The notes under the pieces: generated by a model
The model's input: the letters and a program-made list of their open reading frames with translations, nothing else
Told to the model about the DNA's origin: nothing
Database searches by the model: none
Translations under genes and position numbers: made by a program
Shown: in pieces, positions 6,223 through 14,179 of the stretch
Layout of the letters: every line of letters starts with the position of its first letter
How positions within the stretch are numbered: position 1 is the first letter of the stretch
NCBI GenBank assembly: GCA_013002105.1
Contig: JABDKS010000509.1
Span: 1-22,096 of the forward strand
DNA: 22,096 bases
DNA from: Pirellulaceae bacterium
Lineage (GTDB): Bacteria; Planctomycetota; Planctomycetia; Pirellulales; Pirellulaceae
Direction of reading: 5' to 3'

Positions 6223-7668
6223 TTAACGTTTCCGCTTCATTCCGGCACCTTCATGGCGAAACAATGGGTACCGTGCGCTGGGCGTGTGAGCCGAGTCCAT
6301 GATGCGAATGAGGCGCTCGGCAACATCCGGGTGCTCATCGGCTCTATCAGTCGTCTCGGCTGGATCAGTGTGAAGATCATAAAGTTCAGGCCGCGGCGGT
6401 TTATTCGAACTGACTTTCAACTGAACGAGTTTCCAATCGCCCTTTCGCAAGGCCCGTTTGCCGCCTTGTTCGACAAACTCCCAGTACAGATAGTCGTGCT
6501 GTTTCTGTTCGGACGGATTTCCCAGCAAAGTCGGCAGGTAGCTGATCCCGTCGATGTCGTCGGGTGCCGGTAGGTTGACCAGTTCTGCCAAGGTCGGCAG
6601 CAAGTCTTGAAAACCAGACAGGTGATCGGTTTGCGAGTTCGCAGCAATCGTGCCTGGCCAACGGGCGATCATCGGCGTGATGATGCCGCCTTCGTACAAA
6701 TCACGTTTGATTCCGCGATACGGTCCGTTGCCGTCAAAGTATTCCGGATCGGCGCCGCCGGCAGACGTCGCACCGTTGTCGCTGCAAAATACAACCAGCG
6801 TTTGATCATCGATCTTCAGTTCCTCTAACAGTTCAATGATGGTTCCAATATCACGATCCATTCGTGAGACCATTCCAGCGAACGTAGCACGCGGACGGGG
6901 TTCGTGACGGTAGTGCTGCCCACCTGGTTGGCCATAGGGTGTCTCCGAACCCAACTTGCCCACGTACGGCGTTTTGGAATCATCAGGGACATCCAAGTCG
7001 ACATGAGGAATCGTGTACGGCAAATACAAAAAGAATGGCTTCGTGTGATATCGCCGGATAAACGCCAGTGCTTCATTTGTAAAAAGATCGTGGCTGTAGT
7101 GGGTGCGCCCGATTGGATTATCAGGAAAGACAACTTTCTGGCCGTCGCGCCACAGAAACTCGGGATAGTAATGATGCGCATTGGTCTGACTCAGGTAGCC
7201 AAAGTAATGCTGGAAACCTTGTTTCCAAGGAGCGCCGCTGTTGTCCGCCGAACCCAGCCCCCATTTGCCGATCGCACCGGTGACGTATCCGGCTTGCTGC
7301 ATAATCTCAGCCACGGTCACGTCTTGCTGCAACAACCAGCCGGGACTATTTCCGCGTACACGGGTGTGCCCTGTATGTTGACCGGTCATCAACACGCTGC
7401 GTGACGGAGCGCAAACGGTGCTGCCCGAATAGTGCTGCGTGAACTTCAAGCCTTGGCGAGCAAGCCGATCGATATTCGGCGTCTGAATGATCTTGCCGCC
7501 ATACGCACCGACATCGCCGATCCCCAAGTCGTCGGCCATGATGTAAATCACGCTGGGCTTCGAAATCCGCGCCGATTCGCCGGCCTCGCGCGATGGCTGC
7601 GCCGACGCGTACATCGCGATCGACGTGCAGCAGACCATCGCAACAAAGCGAAAAACGCAATGCGGCAT
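6223..7668 (-). CDS. Secreted sulfatase (arylsulfatase A-like, S1-type)
   Basis: The product is 481 residues. It has a signal peptide (FRFVAMVCCTSIAMYASAQ, cleavage near residue 23). Key residues are the metal Asp pair D46-D47 (MADDLGIGDVGAYGG), C86 in C-A-P-S-R for formylglycine, GKWGLG, YTIPHVDLD, CSDNGATSAGG and YEGGIITPMIARWPG. The YGGKIIQTPNIDRLA and TGQHTGHTRVRGN patterns resemble arylsulfatase A-type enzymes. GGGAG lies about 8 nt before the ATG, a usable ribosome site. The gene starts 68 bp after the stop of the next sulfatase gene upstream on the same strand, so the two are probably co-transcribed. The C-terminal tail is short and basic (GAGMKRKR). The substrate cannot be read from the sequence. 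Confidence 0.95.
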   Translation of the reverse strand: MPHCVFRFVAMVCCTSIAMYASAQPSREAGESARISKPSVIYIMADDLGIGDVGAYGGKIIQTPNIDRLARQGLKFTQHYSGSTVCAPSRSVLMTGQHTGHTRVRGNSPGWLLQQDVTVAEIMQQAGYVTGAIGKWGLGSADNSGAPWKQGFQHYFGYLSQTNAHHYYPEFLWRDGQKVVFPDNPIGRTHYSHDLFTNEALAFIRRYHTKPFFLYLPYTIPHVDLDVPDDSKTPYVGKLGSETPYGQPGGQHYRHEPRPRATFAGMVSRMDRDIGTIIELLEELKIDDQTLVVFCSDNGATSAGGADPEYFDGNGPYRGIKRDLYEGGIITPMIARWPGTIAANSQTDHLSGFQDLLPTLAELVNLPAPDDIDGISYLPTLLGNPSEQKQHDYLYWEFVEQGGKRALRKGDWKLVQLKVSSNKPPRPELYDLHTDPAETTDRADEHPDVAERLIRIMDSAHTPSARYPLFRHEGAGMKRKR

Positions 7669-7736
7669 GAGCAGTTCTCCCAGCAGATTTTTGCAGGCGA
7701 CGTGTGGCGATCTGTTTGCCGATCGACGCAGGCGTT

Positions 7737-9506
7737 TTACCTTTTTGTCACGTAGACGTAGTAGGCTCCGTACTCTTCGCCATCCTCTGTACTGAACAGA
7801 GCCGTCATGCGCGTCTTGCCGGCCTTGAGTCGCAGATCGAACCGGACCTCCAATTCTCCGCTATCGACCATTTGCGTCGACTGGATATCACCGATCTGAA
7901 TGGACGCCTTCGTGGCCTTGATCGCCTTTCCAGGAGTGGTTCGGAATGCCGCGACGCCGGGAACACCAGCCCCCGGTTTCATCGGAGCATCGATCGCCAC
8001 ATCGACTTCTTCGGGCCAACGACGCAGAACAATTTCGTAATCTCCGTCTTCGACAACCTTCACATTCCAAAATCCGGTGTTTGCATCGCCGTTCATCGCC
8101 TTGCGAATATGTGCTTGATTCCAGGGGGTCGATCCGGTGGTAATCCAGTCGTGAGACGTCAAACGGGCGGGATTGTCTGCGGCGTGGCCCAGGTAGATCG
8201 CGGTGTCATTGGCAAAGGTCGGCTCCAGTTCTGCCCACCACTGGTCGTAGAAATCAGTCAACCGCTTGACGACTTCGGGATGGTCTTTGGCAATATCGTC
8301 ACTCTGCCCAGGATCCGCTTTGATGTCGTACAACTCTTTGCCATTATTCAGTCGCCATTGTCGGGTCATCACAGCGCTTTTACGCCACTTGATCGGATCC
8401 TTCACCCGCTGTGAATCGGTGATCAAAATCCGATCGGGCCAATCCGCATCAACTTTCGAATCGAGCAGCGGCGCGATGCTTGTGCCGTCAAATTTCACGC
8501 CACTCGGTGGTGGAACATCACAAAGGTCGATCAATGTCGGCAGCACATCGACGTAAGCCGTGATCTCATTAACATCACGTCCTCCCGTCAACTCTCCTTG
8601 GGGCCAATGCACGAACAACGGCACGCGGTGACCACCGTCGTACTCACTTCCCTTTTTTCCTCGCATGCCGGCGTTGAACACCTTGTCACCCGACGATGTC
8701 CCGTTGTCGGTTGTAAAGATAAAAATTGTGTTCTCGGTTAGGCCTTGTTCATCCAAAAACGAGCGCATCTTGCCGACGTTGTCATCAATATTGGCGATCA
8801 TGCCATAAAAATTGGCGAGGTTGGTGTTCTGATCCTGGTACGGCTCGCTGAATTCTTCGGGCGAATGCATCGGGCCGTGCGGAGCATTGGTGGCAACGTA
8901 CGCCAGAAACGGCTTGCCCTCCGCTTTGGATTTCTTAATGAATCGTTTGGCGTAGTCAAAAAAGACATCGGTACAAAATCCCTTCACAGGCGTCGCTGTG
9001 CCGTTGTGCCAATAGCGCCCATCGAAATACGCGTTGTCCCAGTAATCAGGCGTTTGACCGACGCCGCCGCCGCCATGACGCAATACCTCGGTGAATCCGC
9101 GGTCCTCGGGACGATACGGATAGTTGTCACCCAAATGCCATTTGCCAAACATCCCGGTCGCGTATCCGGCGTCCTTAAAAACTTGACCCATCGTCACTTC
9201 GTTTTCTCGCAACATTGATCGTCCCATGATCGTGTGCCAAACACCGGTACGGTTGGTCCAGTGGCCCGTCAAAAACGCACAGCGTGTGGGCGAACAGGTC
9301 GGTGCAACGTGATAATCGGTCAACCGCACCGACTGATTGTAAAGTTCGTCAATGCGAGGTGTTTTGAGGATCGGATTTCCGGTACAAGACAAATCGCCGT
9401 AGCCCTGATCATCGGTGATCACGATCACAACATTCGGCTTATCGTCAGCCGACAGCGACGCACAACAAGCAACAATCAAGTAAGCAAAACAAAGCAGTCG
9501 TATCAT
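7737..9506 (-). CDS. Secreted sulfatase with C-terminal beta-rich domain
   Basis: The product is 589 residues. The signal peptide is residues 1-20 (LLCFAYLIVACCASLSA). Catalytic features are D32-D33 (TDDQGYGDLSCTGNP), C71 in the variant C-S-P-T-R motif, GKWHLGDNYPYRPEDRGF, TNAPHGPM and TTDNGTSSGD. The sulfatase core ends near residue 440. Residues about 480-589 form an additional beta-rich region (FWNVKVVEDGDYEIVLRRWP...AYYVYVTKR) of the kind seen in large planctomycete sulfatases; it may bind carbohydrate, which is inference. AGGA lies 12 nt before the ATG, so the ribosome site is weak. Upstream is a palindromic repeat array that separates it from the DUF1080 gene on the same strand. This may reduce or end read-through. 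Confidence 0.95.
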   Translation of the reverse strand: MIRLLCFAYLIVACCASLSADDKPNVVIVITDDQGYGDLSCTGNPILKTPRIDELYNQSVRLTDYHVAPTCSPTRCAFLTGHWTNRTGVWHTIMGRSMLRENEVTMGQVFKDAGYATGMFGKWHLGDNYPYRPEDRGFTEVLRHGGGGVGQTPDYWDNAYFDGRYWHNGTATPVKGFCTDVFFDYAKRFIKKSKAEGKPFLAYVATNAPHGPMHSPEEFSEPYQDQNTNLANFYGMIANIDDNVGKMRSFLDEQGLTENTIFIFTTDNGTSSGDKVFNAGMRGKKGSEYDGGHRVPLFVHWPQGELTGGRDVNEITAYVDVLPTLIDLCDVPPPSGVKFDGTSIAPLLDSKVDADWPDRILITDSQRVKDPIKWRKSAVMTRQWRLNNGKELYDIKADPGQSDDIAKDHPEVVKRLTDFYDQWWAELEPTFANDTAIYLGHAADNPARLTSHDWITTGSTPWNQAHIRKAMNGDANTGFWNVKVVEDGDYEIVLRRWPEEVDVAIDAPMKPGAGVPGVAAFRTTPGKAIKATKASIQIGDIQSTQMVDSGELEVRFDLRLKAGKTRMTALFSTEDGEEYGAYYVYVTKR

Positions 9507-9560
9507 CTTGGGTAACTATCCTACAATGGAGCAAAGCGACGAAAGGTTCTATCGGATGAA

Positions 9561-9832
9561 TGCGATTCGTAGCCAAGTACGTCTCGCAGTTTGTCAGTAC
9601 GAATGTTTGCGATTCGTAAAACGGACTTCAGTCCGTTACCACCTACGTCTCGCAGATCCCCCGTACAAAGCTTGCGATTCGTAGAACGGACTTCAGTCCG
9701 TTGCCAACTACGTCGCACAGTTTCCCAGTACAAAGTTTGCGATTCGTAGAACGGACTCCAGTCCGTTACCAAGCGGGTCTCGCAGTTTCTTAATACAAAG
9801 TACGTCTCAATAACGGACTGAAGTCCGTTCTA
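9561..9832. repeat. Tandem repeat array with ACGGACTTCAGTCCGT palindrome
   Basis: Units start TGCGATTCGTA at 9561, 9608, 9673 and 9738. Units two to four are 65-66 bp apart and each carries AACGGACTTCAGTCCGTT or a one-base variant (8-bp arms). The first unit is only 47 bp and lacks that palindrome. A final copy at 9811-9832 is inverted (AACGGACTGAAGTCCGTT at 9812-9829) and sits 8 bp beyond the DUF1080 stop. The array fills most of the 333-bp gap 9507-9839. Open frames through it (for example minus 9772-9521) only translate the repeat. Confidence 0.9.
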
Positions 9833-9839
9833 CGTTTCT

Positions 9840-11171
9840 TTACAGCGACTTGATCGCGACGTTTCGGAATTCGACGGCATCGCCGTGCCCTGCGAATCCA
9901 AAAAATCCTTCCGTGCGATCTTTGCCGGGATGCGGTCTCTCCGCCATGAACTCTGTTACCTCGGATAAATCGGCATCCAATATAACGTTGCCATTAAGCT
10001 CGACTTTAATCTTGCTGCCCACAACTGTTACCTCTTGGAAATTCCATTGTCCTGCCTCACGCAAATACCCACGTTTCGCAGCCACCATCCCGTAGGCCGA
10101 TCCATGATACTGACGCGGATCGAGCTTGGCGTATTTTGGATGCTCCGAATCGAGGACCTGCAATTCACACATGGCGTGGTAAGCCGGATCACCGTCGCCG
10201 GGTGAGCGAATGGCCAGACCGTTGTTGCCGCCAGGTGGCAAGCGAATCTCGACACGTGCGACGAAGTCACCGTATTGCTGTGCGGTCAACAACATTCCAC
10301 CTTTACCCTGCTTGCAACGGATCGAGCCATCGACGACTTCGTAATTGTCAACCGCGCCGGTCCAGCCACTGAGCGTCTCGCCATCGAATATCGATTCAAA
10401 GCCATCACCTCCTTCACTGCTCAGCATCTCGTTGGATTGCTCGGGCGATAATTCTCTGACATAGATATTTCGCCACCGAATTTCTCCGCCGTGCGTCTGC
10501 AATTCAATTGGTCCCGACGGGAACAACGGACTCTTGCGATCCCAGAAATTCTCCATGATCGCGTTGTTCACGACCTTCTTGCCGTTGAGCCACACCGTGG
10601 TTCGAGCCCCGATTTGTCGAATCTTGAATTGATTCCATTGTCCAAAAGGTTTGTCGGCCAGTTCGCTGGGATTCTTGCCAGCGGCGCCGGCGCTATTGTT
10701 CCAAAGCCCGCCACTGCCCAAATTAGCGCCCAGCTTAAATTTGCTTTCCTGTGTCGAATCCCAAATCTGAACCTGCGGGGTGCCTTTGAGATAAATGCCA
10801 CTATCTGCGATCGGCACCGTTTTGTACTCGATCATCAGCTCGTAGTCCGTGTAATCCTTGTCGGTTACCAAGTAGGCACCGTGACCGTCATTGACCAGTT
10901 CGCCGTTCTCGACCGTCCAATGCTTTTTAGCATCGGCCGTCCACTCACTGACCTTGTCTGCCCGCTCACTTTCGGACATCTCGGCCAACTTGATCGGGCT
11001 AAAGTGCGGTCGCCCGTGCCAACCATCTAGATCCGTGCCATTAAAGATCTTTTCGAATCCCGCTGGCGGACTCTCAGCAGAAGCAGAGGTCGCGTTCAAG
11101 CCGACGGCAACAAACAAACAAAGGATCGAATTACAGTGTGTCAATTTTCTAGTCATGAGGTGGGATAACAT
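9840..11171 (-). CDS. Secreted protein with two DUF1080 (3-keto-disaccharide hydrolase) domains
   Basis: The product is 443 residues from ATG 11171. A second ATG at 11156 (MTRKLTH...) also gives a proper signal peptide. Neither has a clear Shine-Dalgarno. Cleavage is likely after SASA near residue 32. Domain 1 spans about 38-240 (GFEKIFNGTDLDGWHG ... IRWRNIYVREL). Domain 2 spans about 257-443 (GFESIFDGETLSGWTG ... VEFRNVAIKSL). Each has the F-x-x-I-F-(N/D)-G-x-x-L-x-G-W opening and a jelly-roll-like strand pattern. DUF1080 proteins are lectin-like folds, and some cleave 3-keto-glycosides. It lies 54 bp downstream of the PhoD-like gene on the same strand, so it is probably in that operon. Confidence 0.9.
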   Translation of the reverse strand: MLSHLMTRKLTHCNSILCLFVAVGLNATSASAESPPAGFEKIFNGTDLDGWHGRPHFSPIKLAEMSESERADKVSEWTADAKKHWTVENGELVNDGHGAYLVTDKDYTDYELMIEYKTVPIADSGIYLKGTPQVQIWDSTQESKFKLGANLGSGGLWNNSAGAAGKNPSELADKPFGQWNQFKIRQIGARTTVWLNGKKVVNNAIMENFWDRKSPLFPSGPIELQTHGGEIRWRNIYVRELSPEQSNEMLSSEGGDGFESIFDGETLSGWTGAVDNYEVVDGSIRCKQGKGGMLLTAQQYGDFVARVEIRLPPGGNNGLAIRSPGDGDPAYHAMCELQVLDSEHPKYAKLDPRQYHGSAYGMVAAKRGYLREAGQWNFQEVTVVGSKIKVELNGNVILDADLSEVTEFMAERPHPGKDRTEGFFGFAGHGDAVEFRNVAIKSL

Positions 11172-11225
11172 TCGAGTGGGGAGAGGCAGGAAAAATCACA
11201 AACGCAATCGCGGATTCGCGACCAA

Positions 11226-13592
11226 CTATGAGACCTGGTTTTGACCAGCGTTTTCTGCCTGTTGAATTGTTAAGGGCCAACCAGGAAATTGGTTGGACGC
11301 CTTGCCGTCGGTCGCGTCGACCAAGAATCGGAACGCTTCCAAGTGGTACGTCTTGGCGTTGGTATCGATCGTCACGAGTCCAAAGCCGCTTCCTTTCTGA
11401 TGCGCTTTATCGTAACGATTCTTTTCCGTACCGACTTCAGGATTGCCAACGGCATAGACGTAAGCCATGTTTCCAAACCCGTCCAGATATTCGCCTGTAT
11501 TCGCTAGTCCATGCTGCGGACGATTCTCGTGTGGCATGTTCATCTCGTCTGGCCGCCACCAGCGAGGATAACCCGCTGCTATTGCAGGCGTACAAAACGA
11601 CCAGCAGCTATCACGCTGTTTATCGACGCCATATTGCACCAGCGACGTTAAATGCTGGTCGCCGTTGATATGCAGCGGCATCCCCTTGCGGATGATATTA
11701 ATCGCATTGTCTCGTGCTGTTTGCGGCCAGCCACCAGAATCCAAGTCAGCTTTCAAGTAACCGTTGTAACTGCCATGGTGCGTTGCGACGCCAGCAAACA
11801 CCGTTTGACTCAGCAAAACTTTTAGATCGTGCCCGCGCCAATCGTCGACCCAATGTCGCAAGAAATCTTCTTGCCGTTGTCCCAACAAGACTAATCCCGG
11901 TTTGTCCAAAAACGCCGTGTCGACATTCTGGTCTTTGACATGATCGGCGCGTCCGCTGCCGGTTTCGACATTCTGCGGACCGCTTTTCCATTGGCGGTCA
12001 CCCAGGATCGCAAAACTGACATTCCCGTAAACCATGTCGCCGTAGTACACACTAATGTCTTGCTTGACCGGCGTGGGATCATAGAAATCGGGGTGGTGCG
12101 CACAATTGGTGGTATGCACCACGTTGACCATGCGAGCAGGTTCGATGTACCCACCGTTGCTGGACGCACCACCGTCCTTGACGTTCATCGGCGCGCCGCC
12201 TTCGCCCCAAATGTTTCCTTGGAATACATCGTGATCGTCGGGGATGCACAAAGTCGGACGGTCCTTCATCGCATGACGGAAGGCCCATCCGTGTTGATAA
12301 AACTTACGCAAGTAGTTCAGAATCGCCGGCTCGGCGGGGCTGCGAATGATTCCAAAACCACCATGGCTTTCGTACAACTGATCTCCGGAAAAGTACAACA
12401 TGTCCGGATCGAGCTTGATCAGATTCTCTGCCACCGGTGCGTACGGAAACCCGTAGTCGTTTTGGCAAGTCAGAGCACCCAGTCGCAACGCTCTGCCGGA
12501 TGGATTGGCTTTGATCGTACCCGTCCACGTTGACTCGGTTTCGTTTCCGCTGGGATGTTTTTCGCGATAGACAACCTTGTAGGGTGCCTCCGTCGTCTCA
12601 TCCCAATTTGCAATCCGAAACGTTGCGGTCCACGCGTCCGGATGCAACGTCGCCTTGCCAAGCGAATTCCATTGCTCACCTTGCTTGACATACAGTTCGA
12701 TATCGTGGCTGTCTTTGTCACCCATCGGACCGGTCAATGCCGATAGCTTCATCACGAATCCGTCGTCGCCACGCGAATCGCTCAACGAATACATCGTCCA
12801 CAGAATCGGCCCGAATCGGTTGCTCGGCGAAACGGTGAAGGCTTTGCCGGACGCTGTCCAATCACGAAACTGGTAACGGCCACCCTTACCCGGCGGGTTT
12901 TTGCCCTGCTTTTTTCGGCCGCCACCAGCGGACTTAGGAACAAAATTATTGACAATCGCGACGTTGCCAAGAATCGCGTCACTGGGAACCTGAGCCGAAA
13001 GTTGACCGAGTTCGTTTCCCTCCGCGTCCATGGCCGTCAAGGTCAGCGAATATTGGTTACCGGCCGATTCACCAACCAGTCTCAGTGTGGTTCGCCTGGG
13101 ATTCTTTAGCCGGTCGAACGCCTTGGACTTGTTGCCCAGCACCAATTGGCCGTCAACCACACCCGCCTTGATTCCGTTTTTCGCAAACGTATTGCTACGA
13201 TGATCATTCAGTTCGCTCTTCACGCCCACTTTGAACCCGGCACCCAAATCCGAATTGGCGACTTCGACCTGATCAATCACCACGGACATCTCAAATCCCG
13301 CCTTGGGGTTTGTCAATTGATGGGTGATCAGATGGACGTTACGATCGGCACCGGTCGACTGACATTCGGCCGACCCATCAACAATCCGCCAGTTCTCCAT
13401 CGGATTGGCCCAGCAATCACCACCCAGCCAAACGCGATCATGCGTATCGCTCCAATTAACAGTCGCGGGCGTCTTTGCGACGGGCGCCTGGGAGTCAACG
13501 CCGTCTTGGGCAACGGATCTCTTGGTCAGTCCCAAACAAGCGCTGCCGAAACCAATCAACTTGAGTGCAAAGCGACGCGTCAAAGATGTCAT
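11226..13592 (-). CDS. Tat-exported PhoD-like metallophosphatase
   Basis: The product is 788 residues. The N-terminus has a twin-arginine signal: T-R-R-F-A-L-K at 5-11, hydrophobic 9-22, likely cleavage after SVAQ near 29. Residues about 45-250 form a beta-rich region resembling a lectin or DUF1080-type jelly roll ([26 protein letters not shown] ... [11 protein letters not shown]). A linker or Fn3-like stretch spans 255-360. From about 368 the PhoD/metallophosphatase core shows FSGDQLYE (D404), [10 protein letters not shown] (D452, D453, H454, D455), VATHHG and HINGDQH (H641, D645, H647). It is much longer than classical PhoD because of the N-terminal region. The substrate could be a phosphoester on a polysaccharide or lipid. 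CGGAG lies about 9 nt before the ATG. Confidence 0.88.
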   Translation of the reverse strand: MTSLTRRFALKLIGFGSACLGLTKRSVAQDGVDSQAPVAKTPATVNWSDTHDRVWLGGDCWANPMENWRIVDGSAECQSTGADRNVHLITHQLTNPKAGFEMSVVIDQVEVANSDLGAGFKVGVKSELNDHRSNTFAKNGIKAGVVDGQLVLGNKSKAFDRLKNPRRTTLRLVGESAGNQYSLTLTAMDAEGNELGQLSAQVPSDAILGNVAIVNNFVPKSAGGGRKKQGKNPPGKGGRYQFRDWTASGKAFTVSPSNRFGPILWTMYSLSDSRGDDGFVMKLSALTGPMGDKDSHDIELYVKQGEQWNSLGKATLHPDAWTATFRIANWDETTEAPYKVVYREKHPSGNETESTWTGTIKANPSGRALRLGALTCQNDYGFPYAPVAENLIKLDPDMLYFSGDQLYESHGGFGIIRSPAEPAILNYLRKFYQHGWAFRHAMKDRPTLCIPDDHDVFQGNIWGEGGAPMNVKDGGASSNGGYIEPARMVNVVHTTNCAHHPDFYDPTPVKQDISVYYGDMVYGNVSFAILGDRQWKSGPQNVETGSGRADHVKDQNVDTAFLDKPGLVLLGQRQEDFLRHWVDDWRGHDLKVLLSQTVFAGVATHHGSYNGYLKADLDSGGWPQTARDNAINIIRKGMPLHINGDQHLTSLVQYGVDKQRDSCWSFCTPAIAAGYPRWWRPDEMNMPHENRPQHGLANTGEYLDGFGNMAYVYAVGNPEVGTEKNRYDKAHQKGSGFGLVTIDTNAKTYHLEAFRFLVDATDGKASNQFPGWPLTIQQAENAGQNQVS

Positions 13593-13646
13593 TCAATCGG
13601 TCTCCGAAATATTCCGTCTAAGAATAAATGTTGCATTAACTAATAG

Positions 13647-13706
13647 GGCCGGTTCCTACCGGCCGCCACGACTCAACCACCCCGTGGTGGCCGGTAGAAA
13701 CCGGCC
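13647..13706. repeat. Inverted repeat with GGCCGGT/ACCGGCC arms
   Basis: The arms 13647-13669 and 13684-13706 are 23 bp with two mismatches, separated by 14 nt. Each arm is itself a small palindrome (GGCCGGTTCCTACCGGCC), so the structure can form a large hairpin or two small ones. It is located 55 bp upstream of the PhoD-like start codon. Confidence 0.85.
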
Positions 13707-13960
13707 GCAGGACGAAGCGAGCTTTTGCGGTGGTTCAACCACTGGGGTGCAACAAATTGACGGTGGTATTGTAACTGTGACGCCAGCGGATTGTGGGCGC
13801 TTAGCGGGACGGAACACAAATTCGCCGCAACAGCAAATTGCAGCACTCACGCTCGGGGTAAATTCGTCCGACTTTCGATCGACACAACGCGACGATTGCA
13901 CCGAATGGGAGCATTTTTGCGAATGATGCGTGACGAGCCGGAAATGGGGTCAGTAATCAG

Positions 13961-14066
13961 AACGCTGTGTTTTCCCGTCCCAATAGCCGCACGGCGATAG
14001 CCGCGGTTCCTTCCGAAAAATAACCGGGGCTATCGCCCATCGGCTAATGAAAAGTGGCGCTGTCCA
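13961..14066. repeat. Second copy of the GATAGCCGC/GCGCTGTCCA repeat, without insert
   Basis: The first 21 bases (13961-13981) are identical to 614-634. A core follows in which GATAGCCGCGGTT pairs with AACCGGGGCTATC (12 of 13). The right end is GCGCTGTCCA (14057-14066), identical to 800-809. The left terminal inverted repeat seen at 586 is missing here, so this copy is truncated. It preserves the uninterrupted site (CGG-CTAA-TGAAAA) that is occupied by the 108-bp insert in the first copy. Confidence 0.75.
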
Positions 14067-14179
14067 ATCAGGCACCTGGTGTACGGTTCATGCGACAAGA
14101 ATTAGCCGAGCAAACTATCGCTGACACTCGGGCGCGATCATTCGGAGCGGGAAGGCCACACTTTTGCGCGCCATAGGTG

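Larger units (their letters stand above)
13593..14179. other. 587-bp gene-free, repeat-rich region
   Basis: The region lies upstream of the PhoD-like gene and downstream of the NagB fusion (both minus), so it should hold the promoter of the PhoD operon, though I see no convincing box. It contains the inverted repeat at 13647-13706 and the repeat copy at 13961-14066, annotated separately. Between them (13710-13955) there is only unique sequence without a believable open frame. Confidence 0.6.

Noticed and set aside
6067..6573. Plus-strand open frame with GTG start and AGGAGG seven bases upstream
   Set aside because: Most of it is antisense to a clear sulfatase gene, and the translated protein has no domain-like pattern. 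The Shine-Dalgarno match is probably chance.
9521..9772. 83-residue minus-strand open frame
   Set aside because: It translates the palindromic tandem repeats and has repeated peptide motifs only because the DNA repeats.
9561..9832. CRISPR array
   Set aside because: The repeats are tandem and similar throughout their length. There are no unique spacers of constant size and no cas genes.
13405..13926. 173-residue plus-strand open frame over the PhoD-like start and the repeat region
   Set aside because: Half is antisense to the phosphatase signal region and half is the inverted repeat. It has no domain features.
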